DNA from: Cladopsammia gracilis
Lineage: Eukaryota > Cnidaria > Anthozoa > Scleractinia > Dendrophylliidae
DNA: 64,000 nucleotides
Assembly (NCBI GenBank): GCA_022457155.1
Contig: JAJGOT010000261.1
Location: 129,501 to 193,500, forward strand
Direction of reading: 5' to 3'
The notes beneath the pieces were generated by a model. It was not told where the DNA came from. It made no database searches and worked only from the letters and a program-made list of their open reading frames with translations. Positions within the stretch are counted from its first letter, which is position 1; the number at the start of each line of letters is the position of its first letter. Of the stretch, positions 25,101 to 33,765 are shown piece after piece. Both the position numbers and the translations under genes were made by a program.

Positions 25101-28100
25101 ACTAAGGGCGCTTACCATTTGTCAGAACTGGCTGGCCGGACCGCTCAATTGGTAAATATTATTCAACTATTTGCCAGAACTGGTCGGCCAAACTGGTAAA
25201 TTTGGAAATAGTATGCACCCTTTTGATGGAATGGTAGTAAAAAGTCTTCAAAAAGATGCATTCTAGTTACAGACGGCCCTGTCTGGCTTGCCAGTTCTGA
25301 CAAATGGTAAGTGCCCAAAGTCCACAGGCAGAGTGTGAGCATAGAGTGCAGAGAGCTGTGTACCCTCAGGATTACTACTAGTCTGTGAATCTTAGTGCAA
25401 ATCTGAAGTTTGTTTTATTCACTGTTTGTTGGTAAGAAAACGTTCTACAACTTTTAACCCTATTCGGCCTGAGCTTTTTTTGAGTTCCTGAGCCTGGGGG
25501 GGAGGGGGGGGGGACACATTGTGCCCCCCCCCCCCCTCGTAACTTCAAGAACATTAAGGCTATGACAATGAAACCTAGAGGGTACATAGTACGTCCAATA
25601 CCGTCTCCTTTGCGGTCCGCACAATGGAACGATGACCTCATATGACGTAGTTATTAGGTAATTAGTTATACGGCCGCCATCTTGGATCCGCCATATTGGA
25701 TTTCTGAAATTTTTTAAAACCTCTTAAAAACCGTCCAAATTGACTCAAAATTAATCAAAACCAATAAATATACGCTAAATGACTTAAAAATGTAAAAGTT
25801 ATAGCAATAAACAGTGTTTTTCTTAATTCAAAGGTACAAATATGCAAATTTCGAAAAACATGGCTGTCAGAAACTTGTTGCCATGGAAACATCAAGTCAC
25901 GTGATCAAGAAATTGTCAAATCAAATTGTTGCCAGATAAATTTTAGGAAAAGTCACAAAGTTTGATGGCGTTTGAATACATATTAAAAAAGTTATGAATG
26001 TTTAAAGTTACCGCGGGCACTTTGTGCCCCCCCCCCTCCCCCCCCAGGCCAAATAGGGTTAAGGTGAGTTTAGTTTTCAGATCAAGCTGTTTTATTTTAT
26101 CAGGCAATGAGTAGTTACAAATGGAGTTCCTGGTTTTTAATAATGTGCACAACTGTCTTATTATGTTATTTATTGGTATGTTGTCTTGATGTTTTTGCAG
26201 GTATTACCCACAGTAGATATTGACAGCTTCTCAGACACTGCATCTTCTTCACCAAGTTTACCTCATATTAGTGTAAGTTGAACTGGGAGCGTACCATTGA
26301 CATGGAAAAATCAGACATTTTAGTAGTATCTAATCAAAATTTATGCATCATTCTGTTTGAAAATATCAGGAATTCCCTTTTTGTTATCTTTTTGTTTTTT
26401 GTGCATTGTTGAATGGTATAGTTACATTTCATTACCTTTCCTCTCTAAAACTCAATTTTAATAATAATTATTATTGTTGGGTTATCACCCTAGATGTTCA
26501 CTGCAGGATGATTATAAACTAAGATTAAAAAATAAAATACAAAAACCTCAAAGCAGGACTTTTTTTGCAAAATACACACTGCACCACCAAAGCTTTCTGT
26601 CAAAGAGATTTCATTTGAATGGTCACACTATAGACTCAAAAGGTAGAACCACCTTGTACAGCATAATAAACAGTACCACAGGAAAGTACTGCTCAATAGT
26701 TTTCATTTGAATGGTCACACATTAGGATTTCATCCACAGACTCAAAAGTTAGAACCACTTTGTACAGCATAATAAACTGTACCACAGGAAAGTACTGCTC
26801 AATAGCTTTCATTTGAGTGGTCACACATTTGGATTTCATCCAGATTGACTCAAAAGTTAACCACCTTGTACAGCATAATAAACAGTACCACAGGAAAGTA
26901 CTGCTCAATAGGTTTCATTTGAATGGTCATGCTTTAGGAATGCCGATTGCATCCACAAAAATGAAACCATATTATTTAAATAAAATTTTCACTTCCAGTA
27001 GCATTCTTTGAAAGACTATTTTATGTAAGGATTGAAACTTAAGTTGTTGTCATTCCAGAATAGTGTTCATCAACCTTTGATAAACTTGAGAGAGGTTTTG
27101 CCATATATTTCAGTGATTTTTATTGTAACTTTCAATATTATACTTTACTTCAGGACATACCACATCCTGTTTCTCGTCCTGATGATTGCGAGTACCAGGA
27201 ATTCAGAAATTTTGTGGCAGTGACAGAGACTGGGCCCCAGGAGAGGGAGGAAGGACAGGTATGTCATGAAGACTACTAAGATGCTTTCACTACAAGAGTG
27301 GCTACGATCAAGGTTTTAAAATTTTACTTTTATAAAATACTGACAAAGAGAAACAAACGGACTTTCTTCTTTTTGTTTTTGTAAAGTGAAATCAGGAAAA
27401 CTGTGCTTAGAACCCTGAACAACCTAAAAGATGTGGCAAAGTGTATTGCATTTTAGCACCAATAATGCATGTTTGTTGAATGTAGTGGGATTTCTTACAA
27501 GGGAAGGGACCACCTGAATTACCAGGAAAGAGGGTCGAGGAGTATGAGTAAGATTCATTTATTAATTAAATATTAACTGATTTAATTTTTAAAAAAAATT
27601 GCCAACGCCGACAAGCTGTTGCTAAAGAGACGTTACTCACACGAGGAGAGATTTATTTCCAGGCTTTAGATGATGATGATGACTTTCATAGAATTCCAAC
27701 TCCTCAGCATCCTTTAACACTGGAAGGTTTCACTGGAGTGGAAGAGCAGCCATACAATGGCCCCCCTTTTCCACCTGTGCATCCCCCTGTATCTGTGCAG
27801 CATGCAGGGGGGGTTCTTGAAGCCGACACTCGACAAGAGGAAGCTCTCCAAGAGAGAGCTATGGAATGGTAAGATTTACTTGTGCTTGACATCCACCAGA
27901 TTAGAGTTACTTCATGTTTTAGTGTTATTTTTATATATCCTTGATGTTTATACAAGTTCAGAACATGGCAGCTTTTCTAGTATGCGACTAAGCTTGCCTG
28001 AGAGAGGCAGTCAATCAAATGTTTGACTGAGAAAAAAATGTCAAAAGACGTTTTTACTGGGAATTTACTAGTAAAAACGGTACCTATACTTTTGTGAATA

Positions 28101-31100
28101 TTGTTTTATCAAAATATCTGAGGCTTTTCTACTGCACTTGATCGACTAATATGTTAAAGATACTACAATGTTGGCAGGATTGAACAAGAACTCTTGGCGC
28201 GTATAGTGAGCGAAATGAACCAACCAATGCCTGACCCTACCATCCTGTCAAGACCCCAAGCCACCCCAGAGAGTAATACTCCTGTATCTGAGCCTGAAGA
28301 TGAGGATGCTGATATTCTTGGTGAGTTGGAAATCTGGTTTATTGTAAATAAATGCTTCATTAGATGCAGTGTTGTAATACAGTACAATACTCTGCTGATT
28401 TCAGGCTGTGGTTTTCATAAGTCCGTTGCTGGTTCTTAGTTCTACAAATATATTTACTTATACGAGCCTTTTTTCTGATTTAGCTGCCACGATAGGTCTG
28501 GGTGGAATTCAGCTGTTTGTTGATGCTGGTATACCAGTGGATCGCGATCTTGTTACTAACTTGATTCGAGAAGTTATAGCTGAAAACGTTTCTACAATTC
28601 TTGGTCATCCAAAGCCAAGAGCCAGGCCTCTTTCTTCTAGAGTAAGTACTTTTTCTTTTAATGTTTGCAGTTTGATGGACTATCTGATGCTTAATCCGAT
28701 CTTGCAACTTTATTTTCAGCAATCAGCCCTGGAGGAAGAACAGCCTTCAAGCACCCCTTCCGCCAGGGGAACACCACTTGCAACCCCCACTCCCACCCCG
28801 GATTACACACCCCCACAGTCAGAAGTGAGTGCTCATGAATCAACAGTGCTAGCAACTCCCGTACGCACCCCCACCCCTTCAGTAACAAGTGAGGAGTCGG
28901 CTCTATCGGAAAACAGAGAGGAAGAGAAAGCACTTGAACCAATCAGAAAAAAGCAAGATAGAGAAGAGGAGACTGGTGAACAGGTTGGTTTTCACACAAT
29001 TGTTGGTATACTTATACCTAGGCCATACATATACACGTAGTGATTATATGACGGAGGTGCAGGGCAGGTCAAATTACTTTCTTTTCTGTTTATTGCAGGT
29101 CTCTGAAGCAAAAACGCCTGTATCTACCCCAGTCCCCACACCACCTCCTGCCCAATCGCCTCCGGCCAGTATATCTACACCTGAGCCCTCGATACAAGAG
29201 CCAGAGGTATCTCAGGACACACCGGTTCCTACTCCTACACCATCTATTGTCGTGAAAACGCCAACGCCGGAGCCAGGGCCCGAGCCTGAGCTGAGCATGT
29301 AAGTAGCTGCAGTGTTGTACAAGATCTACATTCACTCAGATTCACTCCTTTCCTCCCTCGGGAAAATATATTAGTTGAACTTGATCAAACCACATCACAT
29401 GAGCGGTAGGCACAGTTAAGTGTATTGTGCGACTGAAATATCTTCTAACAACAGATTTGGAGCCACGTAGTCATCCGCAACCAGAGGATAGTTTCTTGAG
29501 GGAGGAATGAAAAGAGCCTTGAATTAAACTCCAAGCTTCTTTTTGATTCCCTAAGTGGTTTTATTGAAGAAAACGAAAGGTTTAGTCCGCGCTTATATCT
29601 CAAGTTCACTTTGAATAACCCTAATAACTCTGCTTTCTTACTTCTATTTAACAATATTTTAGAACGGCTGAAGAACCTAGTCAACCTAAAGAACCATCTG
29701 TCAGTCAAAAGGAACTCACACCACCTAAGCCCGCGCAACCTTCAGTCAGCAGTCCATCGAGCTTATCATCTGCCACCCTGGGTACAACGACATTAACTAC
29801 TGAGGAGGAGATGTCTGAGGGAGAAATGATCCAGGTTAGTGTTCCACCCTCCCCTCCCTTATTATTTAAAAGTTTTGGTTGCGTTATTGAAGCTCGAAGT
29901 TTGTCATATTTAGTTAGTCGTTTGTGCAAATTGCCTGCGCATTTATTAATTTCTTTTGAATTGTACAAAAAAATCGTGTTCTTTTGAAAACAGTTGTCTC
30001 CTGTAAAAAAAACCTTAAGGTAAAACAAATTAATATACGGTTAGGCTCAAGCTTGGAGCCTGTGGTTTCGTGTACGTTTAACATCAGTAAAAATAAAGAA
30101 AATAAAATTGAACATTACAAGGTTGTAAGAGTCCCAGCTGACAGGAACCAGACCAGTTGCCTTTTTACAAGCTTGGCCGAGCAGAGCAGGACACGTGACC
30201 ACTCTGCCACACTGACTTCTGATTTGATTATTTTTTACAGCCGTATGTACACGCAGGCGCGTACAGTGAGGGAGAGTTTGCCATCTCACCAGGTATTGTT
30301 CGACTGGCGGCCGAAAGAAAACTTCCATTACAAGGAGACTGGGACTCAACCATTTTAGGACAAGACCAAGGTGAGGGTTTATCTGTTAAATTACAGCAAC
30401 TGCGATACAGGATCTTGTGTTATTTAGGGCTCATGTCTCGAGTTAACTTACTATCTTTGTTTCCTTAGTTACAAGGTGTTTTGGTGCTTGAAGAAATGCG
30501 ATTAAGTCCGTGTAACTTGTAATCTTGTCAATAAATGACATGGTATACCTTACCTATAGTATCATTTGGTCCCCAGATAGTCGTAACGAGCTTATGAGAA
30601 ACGCGATGAACGGTATCTTACAACGTGGAGAAGACGGGAAAAAACATCACCATGGCAACAGCAGCAGCAGCGTGAGCGATTCTCCATATCAGGCCAGCTC
30701 TGCCAGCACTCTGAGAGACACTGAGGATATCAAAGAGGTAACGCTTACTATCCTGAATTAGTAGGAGAATTCCTGCCCTGAGTAGCGATTCACACTAAAA
30801 CTGCTGTCAACACTTTTTCTACTTTTTCTTATTTAATTAAAATAAACTATTTCACTCTTTCTTATTTAATTAAAATAAACGTATTTGTATAATGAAGCCG
30901 ATTACCATTAATTTATTAAGATGGTTATATTCTAGAATTCGAAGAGTTCCGGTCTTCGTTTTGAAAGCCACTCGAAGTCCGTTACACTGTTACAAATGTT
31001 CAAGTGCATTTCGAGTTTAAAGACACAAAGTCCCATTTTTTAAGCAAAGAAAAGAAGGCTCAATAATGATCCGTGTTTCCTTTTCCAGGACTCAACCACA

Positions 31101-32244
31101 GACTTCAGTGACAGGGAACCGGGTGAAATACGGCCTCGAGATCCAATGGCTGTCCTACTGAGCCGCATTCAGAGTTATAGGCGGCCAGCGGACAACAGTG
31201 CCAGTGATGGAGAGTTTGATCTGCGCATGCCTGATCCAGGCCAGGGAAACAGTGGATTAAAGGAGCCAGGTGAAATAAGTGAGTGATACGTTAGTATAAA
31301 AATAAAAATAAAAATAAAAATAAAAACAATATGTGCAAGGATGTTCGGCGTCAAAAGTAGTTCTTTTAACTTATTTGTTACATTCACTGCGATGGATTAT
31401 ATGTTAAACAGGACATCTTTTCCCTTCCCCCTTTGCTGTTTCACTGCTGCTGAAGAACACATAAAGCACTGGGCATGATTTCTTATTTGCCCTTGATACC
31501 AAACATTCCACAATAAAATGAATGTGTCTCCATGGTTTTGTCGCATCAGATTCCACCATTTTTCGCATAACTTTCTCACTCACTCACTCACTCACTCTCT
31601 CTCTCTCTCTTTTTTTTTCAGTCCCTGGGAATCTCTCTCCGGGTGAAGTGGTAACATGGGAACCTCCGGGTGCAGTGAGAGTTCCCCCTTCTCCTTTCCC
31701 TGGAGAATTGACACTGGATGACGGGCCTGCGGATGTGAATAAGGCGAAACTGATCACAGTCGTTCAAGAAGTCGCTCCGAGAACGGCCGACGGAGAACCG
31801 AGTCACAACGACCGTTCTCTTCACGCCTCCGACTTGCTACCAGGAACCCTCGGCACAGAAAATTCTTACACCAGTTCACAACAACAACACTCTAAGCCGA
31901 GAGTGATTCAGGTCGAAGAAAGGGATAGTGATCTTTCAGAGGCGAGTTTACAAAACACTTACTCAGTTGAAAGGCGCAGAGAAGAAGCTTCAACACTGGA
32001 TGTTGATAACGAGCAGAAAGAAAAAGAGGTTAAGGCAAGCGAGCAAGACAGATTAGACAACGAGGGAGAAAGAGATGATGTCTTTAAACTAGATGAGGAA
32101 GAAGTTGATCCTCAACAACCAACTAAAATCCAAGTAACTTTACCATCAGTTGATACCAATAATGTTCATGAAGAAAGCTCGATAGCAAGTGAACTTCAGG
32201 ACACTTTTGGTGATGTTTCATCCATTTCTGGAGGAGATTTTTGA
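1191..32244 (+). CDS. TALPID3: TALPID3 (KIAA0586 homologue), 5'-incomplete, 28 exons in window
   Basis: Centrosomal/centriolar protein needed for ciliary vesicle docking, ciliogenesis and Hedgehog signalling (established for vertebrate TALPID3/KIAA0586). Joining 28 GT-AG exons gives one continuous frame of 4953 nt, 1650 residues plus stop, close to the vertebrate length even though the 5' end is missing. Features in order: an Ala-rich segment ending an exon at 2129; a Gln/Glu/Leu-rich coiled coil (2536-2715); a basic region (3732-3989); a helical block with RILRDVQHRRENL (20422-20587) and EMLRIRREVDKKIGEI (20664-20736); a Lys-rich block (21141-21359); a block with PYLHYQSPVNPK (23487-24015); the family signature AMEWIEQELLARIVSEM across the 27868/28178 junction; IQLFVDAGIPVDRDLV (28484-28641); then Pro/Thr/Ser-rich segments and an acidic Ser-rich tail. 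The intron 4893-17113 holds an entire IRF2BP gene. The assignment rests on the helical block and the EMEW-type signature. Exon edges are read by eye and have not been checked against RNA. Confidence 0.9.
2325..3395 (-). repeat. Two diverged copies of a dispersed ~100-bp repeat
   Basis: Segments near 2325-2410 and 3300-3395, read on the minus strand, share the order GGATTTCATCCACA - AAAGTTAGAAC with the tandem arrays at 8345-8605 and 26575-26945. They lie in two different TALPID3 introns and in the opposite orientation to the arrays. A transposed or gene-converted repeat family is likely. No coding content. Confidence 0.6.
4063..4123. repeat. Small palindromic element
   Basis: The ends GTGTTGGGTCACAAT and ATTGTGACCCAACAC are reverse complements. 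The interior is AT-rich and itself palindromic (TAATTATTACAATAATTATT). It lies in a TALPID3 intron and looks like a miniature fold-back element. Confidence 0.65.
6143..6760. mobile_element. ~620-bp MITE-like element with GC-rich ends
   Basis: A perfect 14-bp inverted end ATAATGCATCAGTC is present at 6143 and, in reverse complement, at 6747-6760. Inside, the match continues imperfectly (GCCCATCCCCC against CAGTCCATCCCCC). Subterminal repeats of the type AAATGCCCCxxCCCGGG occur near both ends (6280-6310, 6660-6720). There is no transposase frame, so this is a non-autonomous DNA element. The superfamily is not clear. Confidence 0.7.
7264..7382. mobile_element. hAT-like MITE hairpin, 119 bp
   Basis: The left arm starts TAGCCTGCGTGGC and the right arm ends GCCACGCAGGCTA. 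The arms continue inward through GAAGGGAAAGGGGAAGGG and its near-complement. The flanks TCTTAAAC and TCTCAAAC agree at 7 of 8 bases, consistent with an aged 8-bp target duplication. Its ends match the elements at 9070 and 53061 (TAGCCTGCG). Confidence 0.75.
8345..8605. repeat. ~110-bp tandem repeat, about 2.5 copies
   Basis: Successive copies share AGTACTGCTCAGTAAC, TTTCATTTGA, AGATTTCA/GGATTTCA, ACCACCTTGTACAGCATAA and AACACCACC. The same unit recurs at 26575-26945 with about 3-4 copies, and singly in reverse near 2325 and 3300. It is an intronic satellite-like array. Confidence 0.75.
9070..9126. mobile_element. Minimal TAGCCTGCG-type hairpin MITE
   Basis: A 22-bp arm starting AGCCTGCGAATACAGCCGCC (9071-9092) is followed after about 11 nt by its exact reverse complement (9104-9125). 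The same arm sequence bounds the 53061-53166 element, so this is a compact member of that family. No clear target duplication was found. Confidence 0.75.
11220..11530. repeat. ~170-bp diverged direct duplication
   Basis: The segments around 11223-11360 and 11390-11525 share CATCCTGTCAAGAA, TTTAAATTTCC, TTTTTGACCTGTAACAAT and GGGATAAAATG/GGGATCAAATG in the same order. The duplication lies about 1.2 kb upstream of the IRF2BP-family start codon. No coding content is evident. Confidence 0.65.
12226..12242 (+). promoter_or_regulatory. CRE plus ETS-type motifs upstream of the IRF2BP-family gene
   Basis: A palindromic CRE (TGACGTCA, 12226-12233) overlaps an ETS-like site (ACAGGAAGTG). They lie about 0.5 kb upstream of the start codon, in a locally CpG-containing stretch. 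No TATA box is obvious. A role in the IRF2BP promoter is inferred from position only. Confidence 0.45.
12576..12617 (+). other. Candidate 13-codon uORF
   Basis: ATG at 12576 opens a short frame (MKKELEELRLEYS, then TAA) ending 111 nt before the main IRF2BP-family ATG. If the transcript starts near the CRE at 12226, this uORF is in the leader and could dampen or regulate translation. Whether it is transcribed is not known from the sequence. Confidence 0.35.
12729..14540 (+). CDS. IRF2BP-family transcriptional co-regulator, intronless, 603 aa
   Basis: Homologue of interferon regulatory factor 2-binding proteins (IRF2BP1/2/L), nuclear co-repressors with a C-terminal RING. The N-terminal IRF-2BP zinc finger is at about residues 10-50 (HCYLCDLPHSPWAILHDFTE, then VCRGCCNYEGADRIEDVI). 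A conserved middle block at about 195-335 contains LTALNRSCPFDIRFKKDYAL and DYELKIFIEYPRG. The C3HC4-type RING begins at residue 518 (CSLCHDKLEDTHFVQCPS, HHKFCFPCSRESIKKQG, CPSGERCPL). The linkers are Pro/Ser-rich and disordered. The first ATG is followed directly by the zinc finger and has A at -3. A single exon is usual in this family. The length is close to vertebrate IRF2BP1/2 (about 585 aa) and shorter than IRF2BPL, which has long poly-Gln/Ala. The gene sits on the same strand inside a TALPID3 intron. The paralogue cannot be fixed and it may be pre-duplication. Confidence 0.95.
   Translation: MSAAPRFHRQHCYLCDLPHSPWAILHDFTEPVCRGCCNYEGADRIEDVIHYSRILRRTWENNEANRGRGVKTERLNSAGSSMSSTPSPPPANGTNYTPQFSEQRKTTGKLHNTHRIGEESVENSLGHGSAEAVNGPGAKRTRSPGNIGSREMERRGSNFNIEDVRHPAVANGTALQRHHPPLTPNGPQQSFVVDGPRPALMRETLTALNRSCPFDIRFKKDYALVGRVFAFDVTCKPGIDYELKIFIEYPRGSGCVFQSASGLAKQMYTESLKEMAKPLSSGFKYLEYEKDRANGEWRLLGDFLPEPVRLFKEAINPDFLAKPQLDPEFPVLPHVNLSFNQSGPTYGRKRKGAVDLEEFEIAAGKRVGPVHGHLTRDDSLHTMWMPNQSGETVKLPVHIPGTPLPPGTPVTSIPSASVPPMVALPVSKASLVVSEQHARAQAKSPMGTMVNRFELPPSSVLREDSRSGPNTLVPVSPNTERLSPRQHQSPRPLPVGGKGESQGEEAKGRGPTMNILTCSLCHDKLEDTHFVQCPSISHHKFCFPCSRESIKKQGAGSEVFCPSGERCPLQGSDLPWAFMQGEIATILGTAGEPYNNVKKEKEA
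14541..15830 (+). other. Probable 3' UTR of the IRF2BP-family gene
   Basis: An AT-rich non-coding stretch follows the stop at 14540. An AATAAA hexamer at 15792-15797 is followed about 20 nt later by a TG/T-rich segment (TGGTGTCTTTTGTGCTTG), the usual layout of a cleavage site. A poly(A) site is needed here because the host TALPID3 transcript runs through in the same direction. The extent is inferred. Confidence 0.5.
15792..15797 (+). terminator. Candidate poly(A) signal, nested gene
   Basis: Canonical AATAAA with a downstream GU-rich tract, about 1.25 kb after the IRF2BP-family stop. The TALPID3 pre-mRNA must avoid using this site, for example through U1 protection. Confidence 0.45.
16541..16834. 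mobile_element. ~294-bp MITE with long inverted ends
   Basis: The left end TTACTGCGCCTTTCAATAAC (16541-) and the right end GTTATTGAAAGGCGCAGTAA (to 16834) are exact reverse complements. The pairing extends imperfectly through GGAATTTGAAATTCAAATTT and the CCACCAACAG/CCGTTGGTGG blocks. It has no coding capacity and lies in the large TALPID3 intron. Confidence 0.8.
17260..17820. repeat. 12/24-bp minisatellite (VNTR) in a TALPID3 intron
   Basis: The unit GTGGTACCAGTG alternates with GTGTTATCAGTG from about 17265 to 17714, roughly 37 twelve-bp units with few variants (ACC/ATC/ACT/ACG). A short outlier block is at 17775-17820. Because 12 is a multiple of three, both strands stay open, producing spurious Thr-rich (- strand) and Val-rich (+ strand) frames. 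The units contain the palindrome GGTACC. The array begins only about 70 bp after an exon donor (17195). Confidence 0.95.
18284..18360. repeat. 11-bp tandem repeat (AGGGCAACGAT)
   Basis: About seven units of AGGGCAACGAT with single-base variants (AGGCCAATGAT, AAGGCAACGAT). It lies in a TALPID3 intron, and no other signal is seen. Confidence 0.85.
19910..20105. repeat. Fold-back repeats with two hairpin copies
   Basis: The unit AAATTAGATACAACCACTCG, closing with the complementary GAGTTGTATC, occurs twice (about 20016-20052 and 20055-20090). Each copy forms a hairpin. Outer segments near 19908-19970 and 20092-20106 share TGTATCxGCCTATACA. This looks like a degraded inverted-repeat element. Confidence 0.6.
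21395..21562. mobile_element. 168-bp MITE hairpin
   Basis: The ends TAGGGCCGATTTACAC and GTGTTAATCGGCCCTTA pair. The interior pairs through ACAACTTTGTCGCATGCAAC and GTTGCATGCGACAAAGTTGT. It starts only about 36 bp after the exon donor at 21359, so it sits close to a splice site. Confidence 0.8.
21805..21978. repeat. 58-bp tandem repeat, three copies
   Basis: Three nearly identical units begin TAGTTAGGGCATGGAGG at 21812, 21870 and 21928, each continuing through CTGTTGTTGTTAAATATAT. They are intronic, and the low divergence suggests recent expansion. Confidence 0.9.
22270..23205 (-). mobile_element. Degenerate non-LTR retrotransposon (LINE) 3' remnant
   Basis: On the minus strand, 23205-22909 reads as the end of a LINE reverse-transcriptase ORF, with the motif YKPSSVCLGITIDGKLNW followed by LRHISFLPKSILESIYYK. 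After an interruption, 22660-22400 continues in the family pattern (RVARSIHKMPKGMRDEDI, then ANWMPCEYFYKLCL and an in-frame stop). Stops and an internal insertion show that it is dead. It is probably of the CR1/jockey-like group, inferred from the weak C-terminal RT pattern. Confidence 0.75.
22690..22916 (+). mobile_element. Second retroelement 3' tail inserted in the LINE remnant
   Basis: This AT-rich segment ends in GTTTAAATAAAGG followed by a TTAC repeat, a typical LINE 3' end with a microsatellite tail. It splits the minus-strand RT remnant in two, so it inserted later and in the opposite orientation. Its left boundary is approximate. Confidence 0.55.
23487..24015 (+). other. TALPID3: Largest internal TALPID3 exon
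   Basis: This 529-nt exon starts after TTATTTTGTAG and ends at a GTGCAT donor in phase 1. It encodes a Tyr/Pro-rich segment (KAPYLHYQSPVNPKTA), a basic KEPKKKKADAAK run, and GKIAVPLEGQLVPMAIPLG. The open frame continues past the donor to a TAG at 24029, so intron retention would give a truncated protein. Confidence 0.8.
24690..24991 (-). mobile_element. tRNA-derived SINE
   Basis: Read on the minus strand from 24991, the head resembles a tRNA promoter: an A-box-like GGTGGTCTAGTGGTTAGCGC and a B box GGTTCGAGCC (24935-24926), 35-40 nt apart. It is followed by a unique body with CCTGCGATGGACTAGCATCC and CATCCAGGGGGGAGTAG, similar in pattern to the conserved central domains of metazoan SINEs. It is not a functional tRNA, since the acceptor stem and 3' half do not fold as one. 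It lies in the TALPID3 intron after 24516. Confidence 0.85.
25454..26062. mobile_element. ~609-bp MITE with TTAA ends and G/C homopolymer arms
   Basis: The termini TTAACCCTATTCGGCCTG and CAGGCCAAATAGGGTTAA are imperfect reverse complements and include TTAA, the target site of piggyBac-type elements. Next to each end are long G-run/C-run blocks (25496-25535 and 26019-26045) flanking CACATTGTG/CACTTTGTG. There is no transposase. The G-runs could form quadruplexes and probably make this region hard to sequence. Confidence 0.75.
26201..32244 (+). other. TALPID3: TALPID3 exon block 3 (12 exons, to stop)
   Basis: Exons 26201-26272, 27154-27258, 27663-27868, 28178-28320, 28484-28641, 28720-28983, 29099-29298, 29663-29834, 30241-30370, 30577-30737, 31089-31278 and 31622-32244 (TGA). 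This C-terminal half carries the family signature AMEWIEQELLARIVSEM, the FVDAGIPVDRDLV helix, repeated TPTPTP/PTPPP segments, EEEMSEGEM, the motif ISPGIVRLAAERKLPL, and an acidic tail ending SSISGGDF. The final exon is 623 nt and is preceded by a CTCACT/CTCTCT microsatellite that doubles as its polypyrimidine tract. Confidence 0.92.
26575..26945. repeat. ~105-110-bp tandem array, about 3.5 copies
   Basis: Units share AGTACTGCTCAATAG, TTTCATTTGAATGGTCAC, GGATTTCATCCA and CTTGTACAGCATAATAAAC. This is the same family as 8345-8605. The copies are closer to one another than to that array, suggesting independent local amplification. It lies in the intron before the TALPID3 exon at 27154. Confidence 0.85.
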
Positions 32245-32769
32245 GTGCATTCACAGTGGCAATAATTATTTATAGTAAAAGTGATTGAAGAAAGCGTCGA
32301 CGCTGTTGTGAGTTTTTTTGTGTGTGTGTCTGATAGAGCGGTTTTTGTTTCACTTCCGAAAGTAATTCTGTATTTTGTAAAGAGCGAAATCGTACATAAA
32401 TAGAAAGAGTGCTTTTTAAAGTCTCTGGTAGGTCAGACTTTGCGGGAAAAATACGTTTATCAATGATGCATATGTTCTTTACAGTACGGCTACTGTTACC
32501 GGTGTCACCCAGACAAAGTTAACCAATCACAAAGCAGAACGAGAACAATAGATTCCAACATTTACTGCGCAAAGCTCCCACATGGGATATATGTGCACAG
32601 GGAAACGTCGAGTACAGAACAATGAAATTTCAACTTGTTCGTTCGCGATGAAAATAGATCAATACAAGATTTGGCTGTACAGCGTTGGATTTTCAATTAA
32701 CTTCGATTATTCCCCTTTTGAACTTGACCAGTCTTAACAGCGCGATTTGGAAGGTAATAACGGCGATAT
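32245..32769 (+). other. TALPID3 3' flank / probable 3' UTR
   Basis: No further coding is seen. A GT-rich stretch (32314-32332) follows the stop. No canonical AATAAA stands out before the repeat at 32770, so the poly(A) site cannot be placed. Confidence 0.4.
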
Positions 32770-33148
32770 TAGAGAGCTTAAGCAACCACAACGGTGACGG
32801 CAGCGAGAACGGCACAAAACAATAGGTTTAATGAGCAAAAACAATGCCTCTCCACGTGTTGCACGTGCGTTTTACATTTTGGTACATTTCTTTGCCGTTC
32901 CCTGTAAAGCAACAACGTCAAATGATCAAATTATAGGTTTTGTGGAGAACGTGAACACGCGGCGGTTAATTTTCCTTTCTCCATTTGAACTGGTAAGCCA
33001 TTCCTTCAAATTTAGGTCCTGGACAATCCAGACACATGAGACAAACTTAACAAATTGGCACAACTGCAAAGTAGTTCAAAAAAGCGCGAATCCTTTTTTC
33101 AAGTGACGTTTTTCATGGCGTTGCCGTCGTCGTTGCTTAAGCTCTCTA
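32770..33148 (+). mobile_element. 379-bp MITE, left copy
   Basis: It begins TAGAGAGCTTAAGCAACC and ends GTTGCTTAAGCTCTCTA, giving terminal inverted repeats with TA at the ends, so a Tc1/mariner-type TA target is likely. An identical copy lies in the opposite orientation at 34102-34480. It contains a 91-codon frame (32831-33106) with no recognisable domain that repeats exactly in the other copy, so it is treated as element sequence. Confidence 0.85.
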
Positions 33149-33334
33149 ATATTTTTGCATTGCGACGAATGAAAAAACGGAAAAACCTCTGCAAATATTT
33201 GCTAAAATTACACTCCTTTCCAGCATAGGTATGTTTACAGCCCAGTCAGAGTACCCTGCCATATCGATTACATTCTGTGCTACGCGACAGGTGTGCGATT
33301 AGTTTCTGCGTCTGAGGTGTGTGATTACAAGCCA

Positions 33335-33765
33335 GTCACGTCACAGGCAGCCCAAGCTCACATCACGAGAAAGCGAAGGGTTAATTATTAGCGGTGTGTG
33401 AGACGGGACGTGACTCTTCGATGAAAGCGGTATTGGGTTACACGGAGGCCGTTTTAAAAATGGGGAAAAAATAACGTAGATTTCGAACGCTTAATACGGC
33501 TTGAAATACCCCGAAGGACAAAAGAATACACCAGAGGTGAGTTCAATAGAATCACTTTATTGAATTAATGCCTAAATTTCGCTTTATTAAGCGTTCGAAA
33601 TCTACGTTATTTTTTCCCGATACAAAGTCTTAAATTTTTAAAACGGCCGCCGTGTAACCCAATACCGCTTTCATCGAAGGGTCACGTCCCGTCTCACACA
33701 CCGCTAATAATTAACCCTTCGCTTTCTCGTGACGTGAGCTTGGGCTGCCTGTGGTCACGTATCGT
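33335..33765. mobile_element. Fold-back element inside the palindrome
   Basis: Arms of about 160-175 bp pair: the left arm (33340-33500) contains GGCAGCCCAAGCTCAC, GGGTTAATTATTAGCGG and AACGTAGATTTCGAACGC. The right arm (33588-33760) contains the reverse complements. The spacer is about 90 bp. A related end (GTGAGCTTGGGCCGCCTGTG) occurs near 58880, so this family is dispersed. Arm divergence is visible but small. Confidence 0.8.

Noticed and set aside
27505..27550. Possible extra TALPID3 exon reading GPPELPGKRVEEYE
   Set aside because: It has an acceptor-like AG and a GTAAGA donor, but its length (41 or 46 nt) breaks the frame between exons 27154-27258 and 27663-27868, which join perfectly without it. 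It might still be a rare cassette exon.
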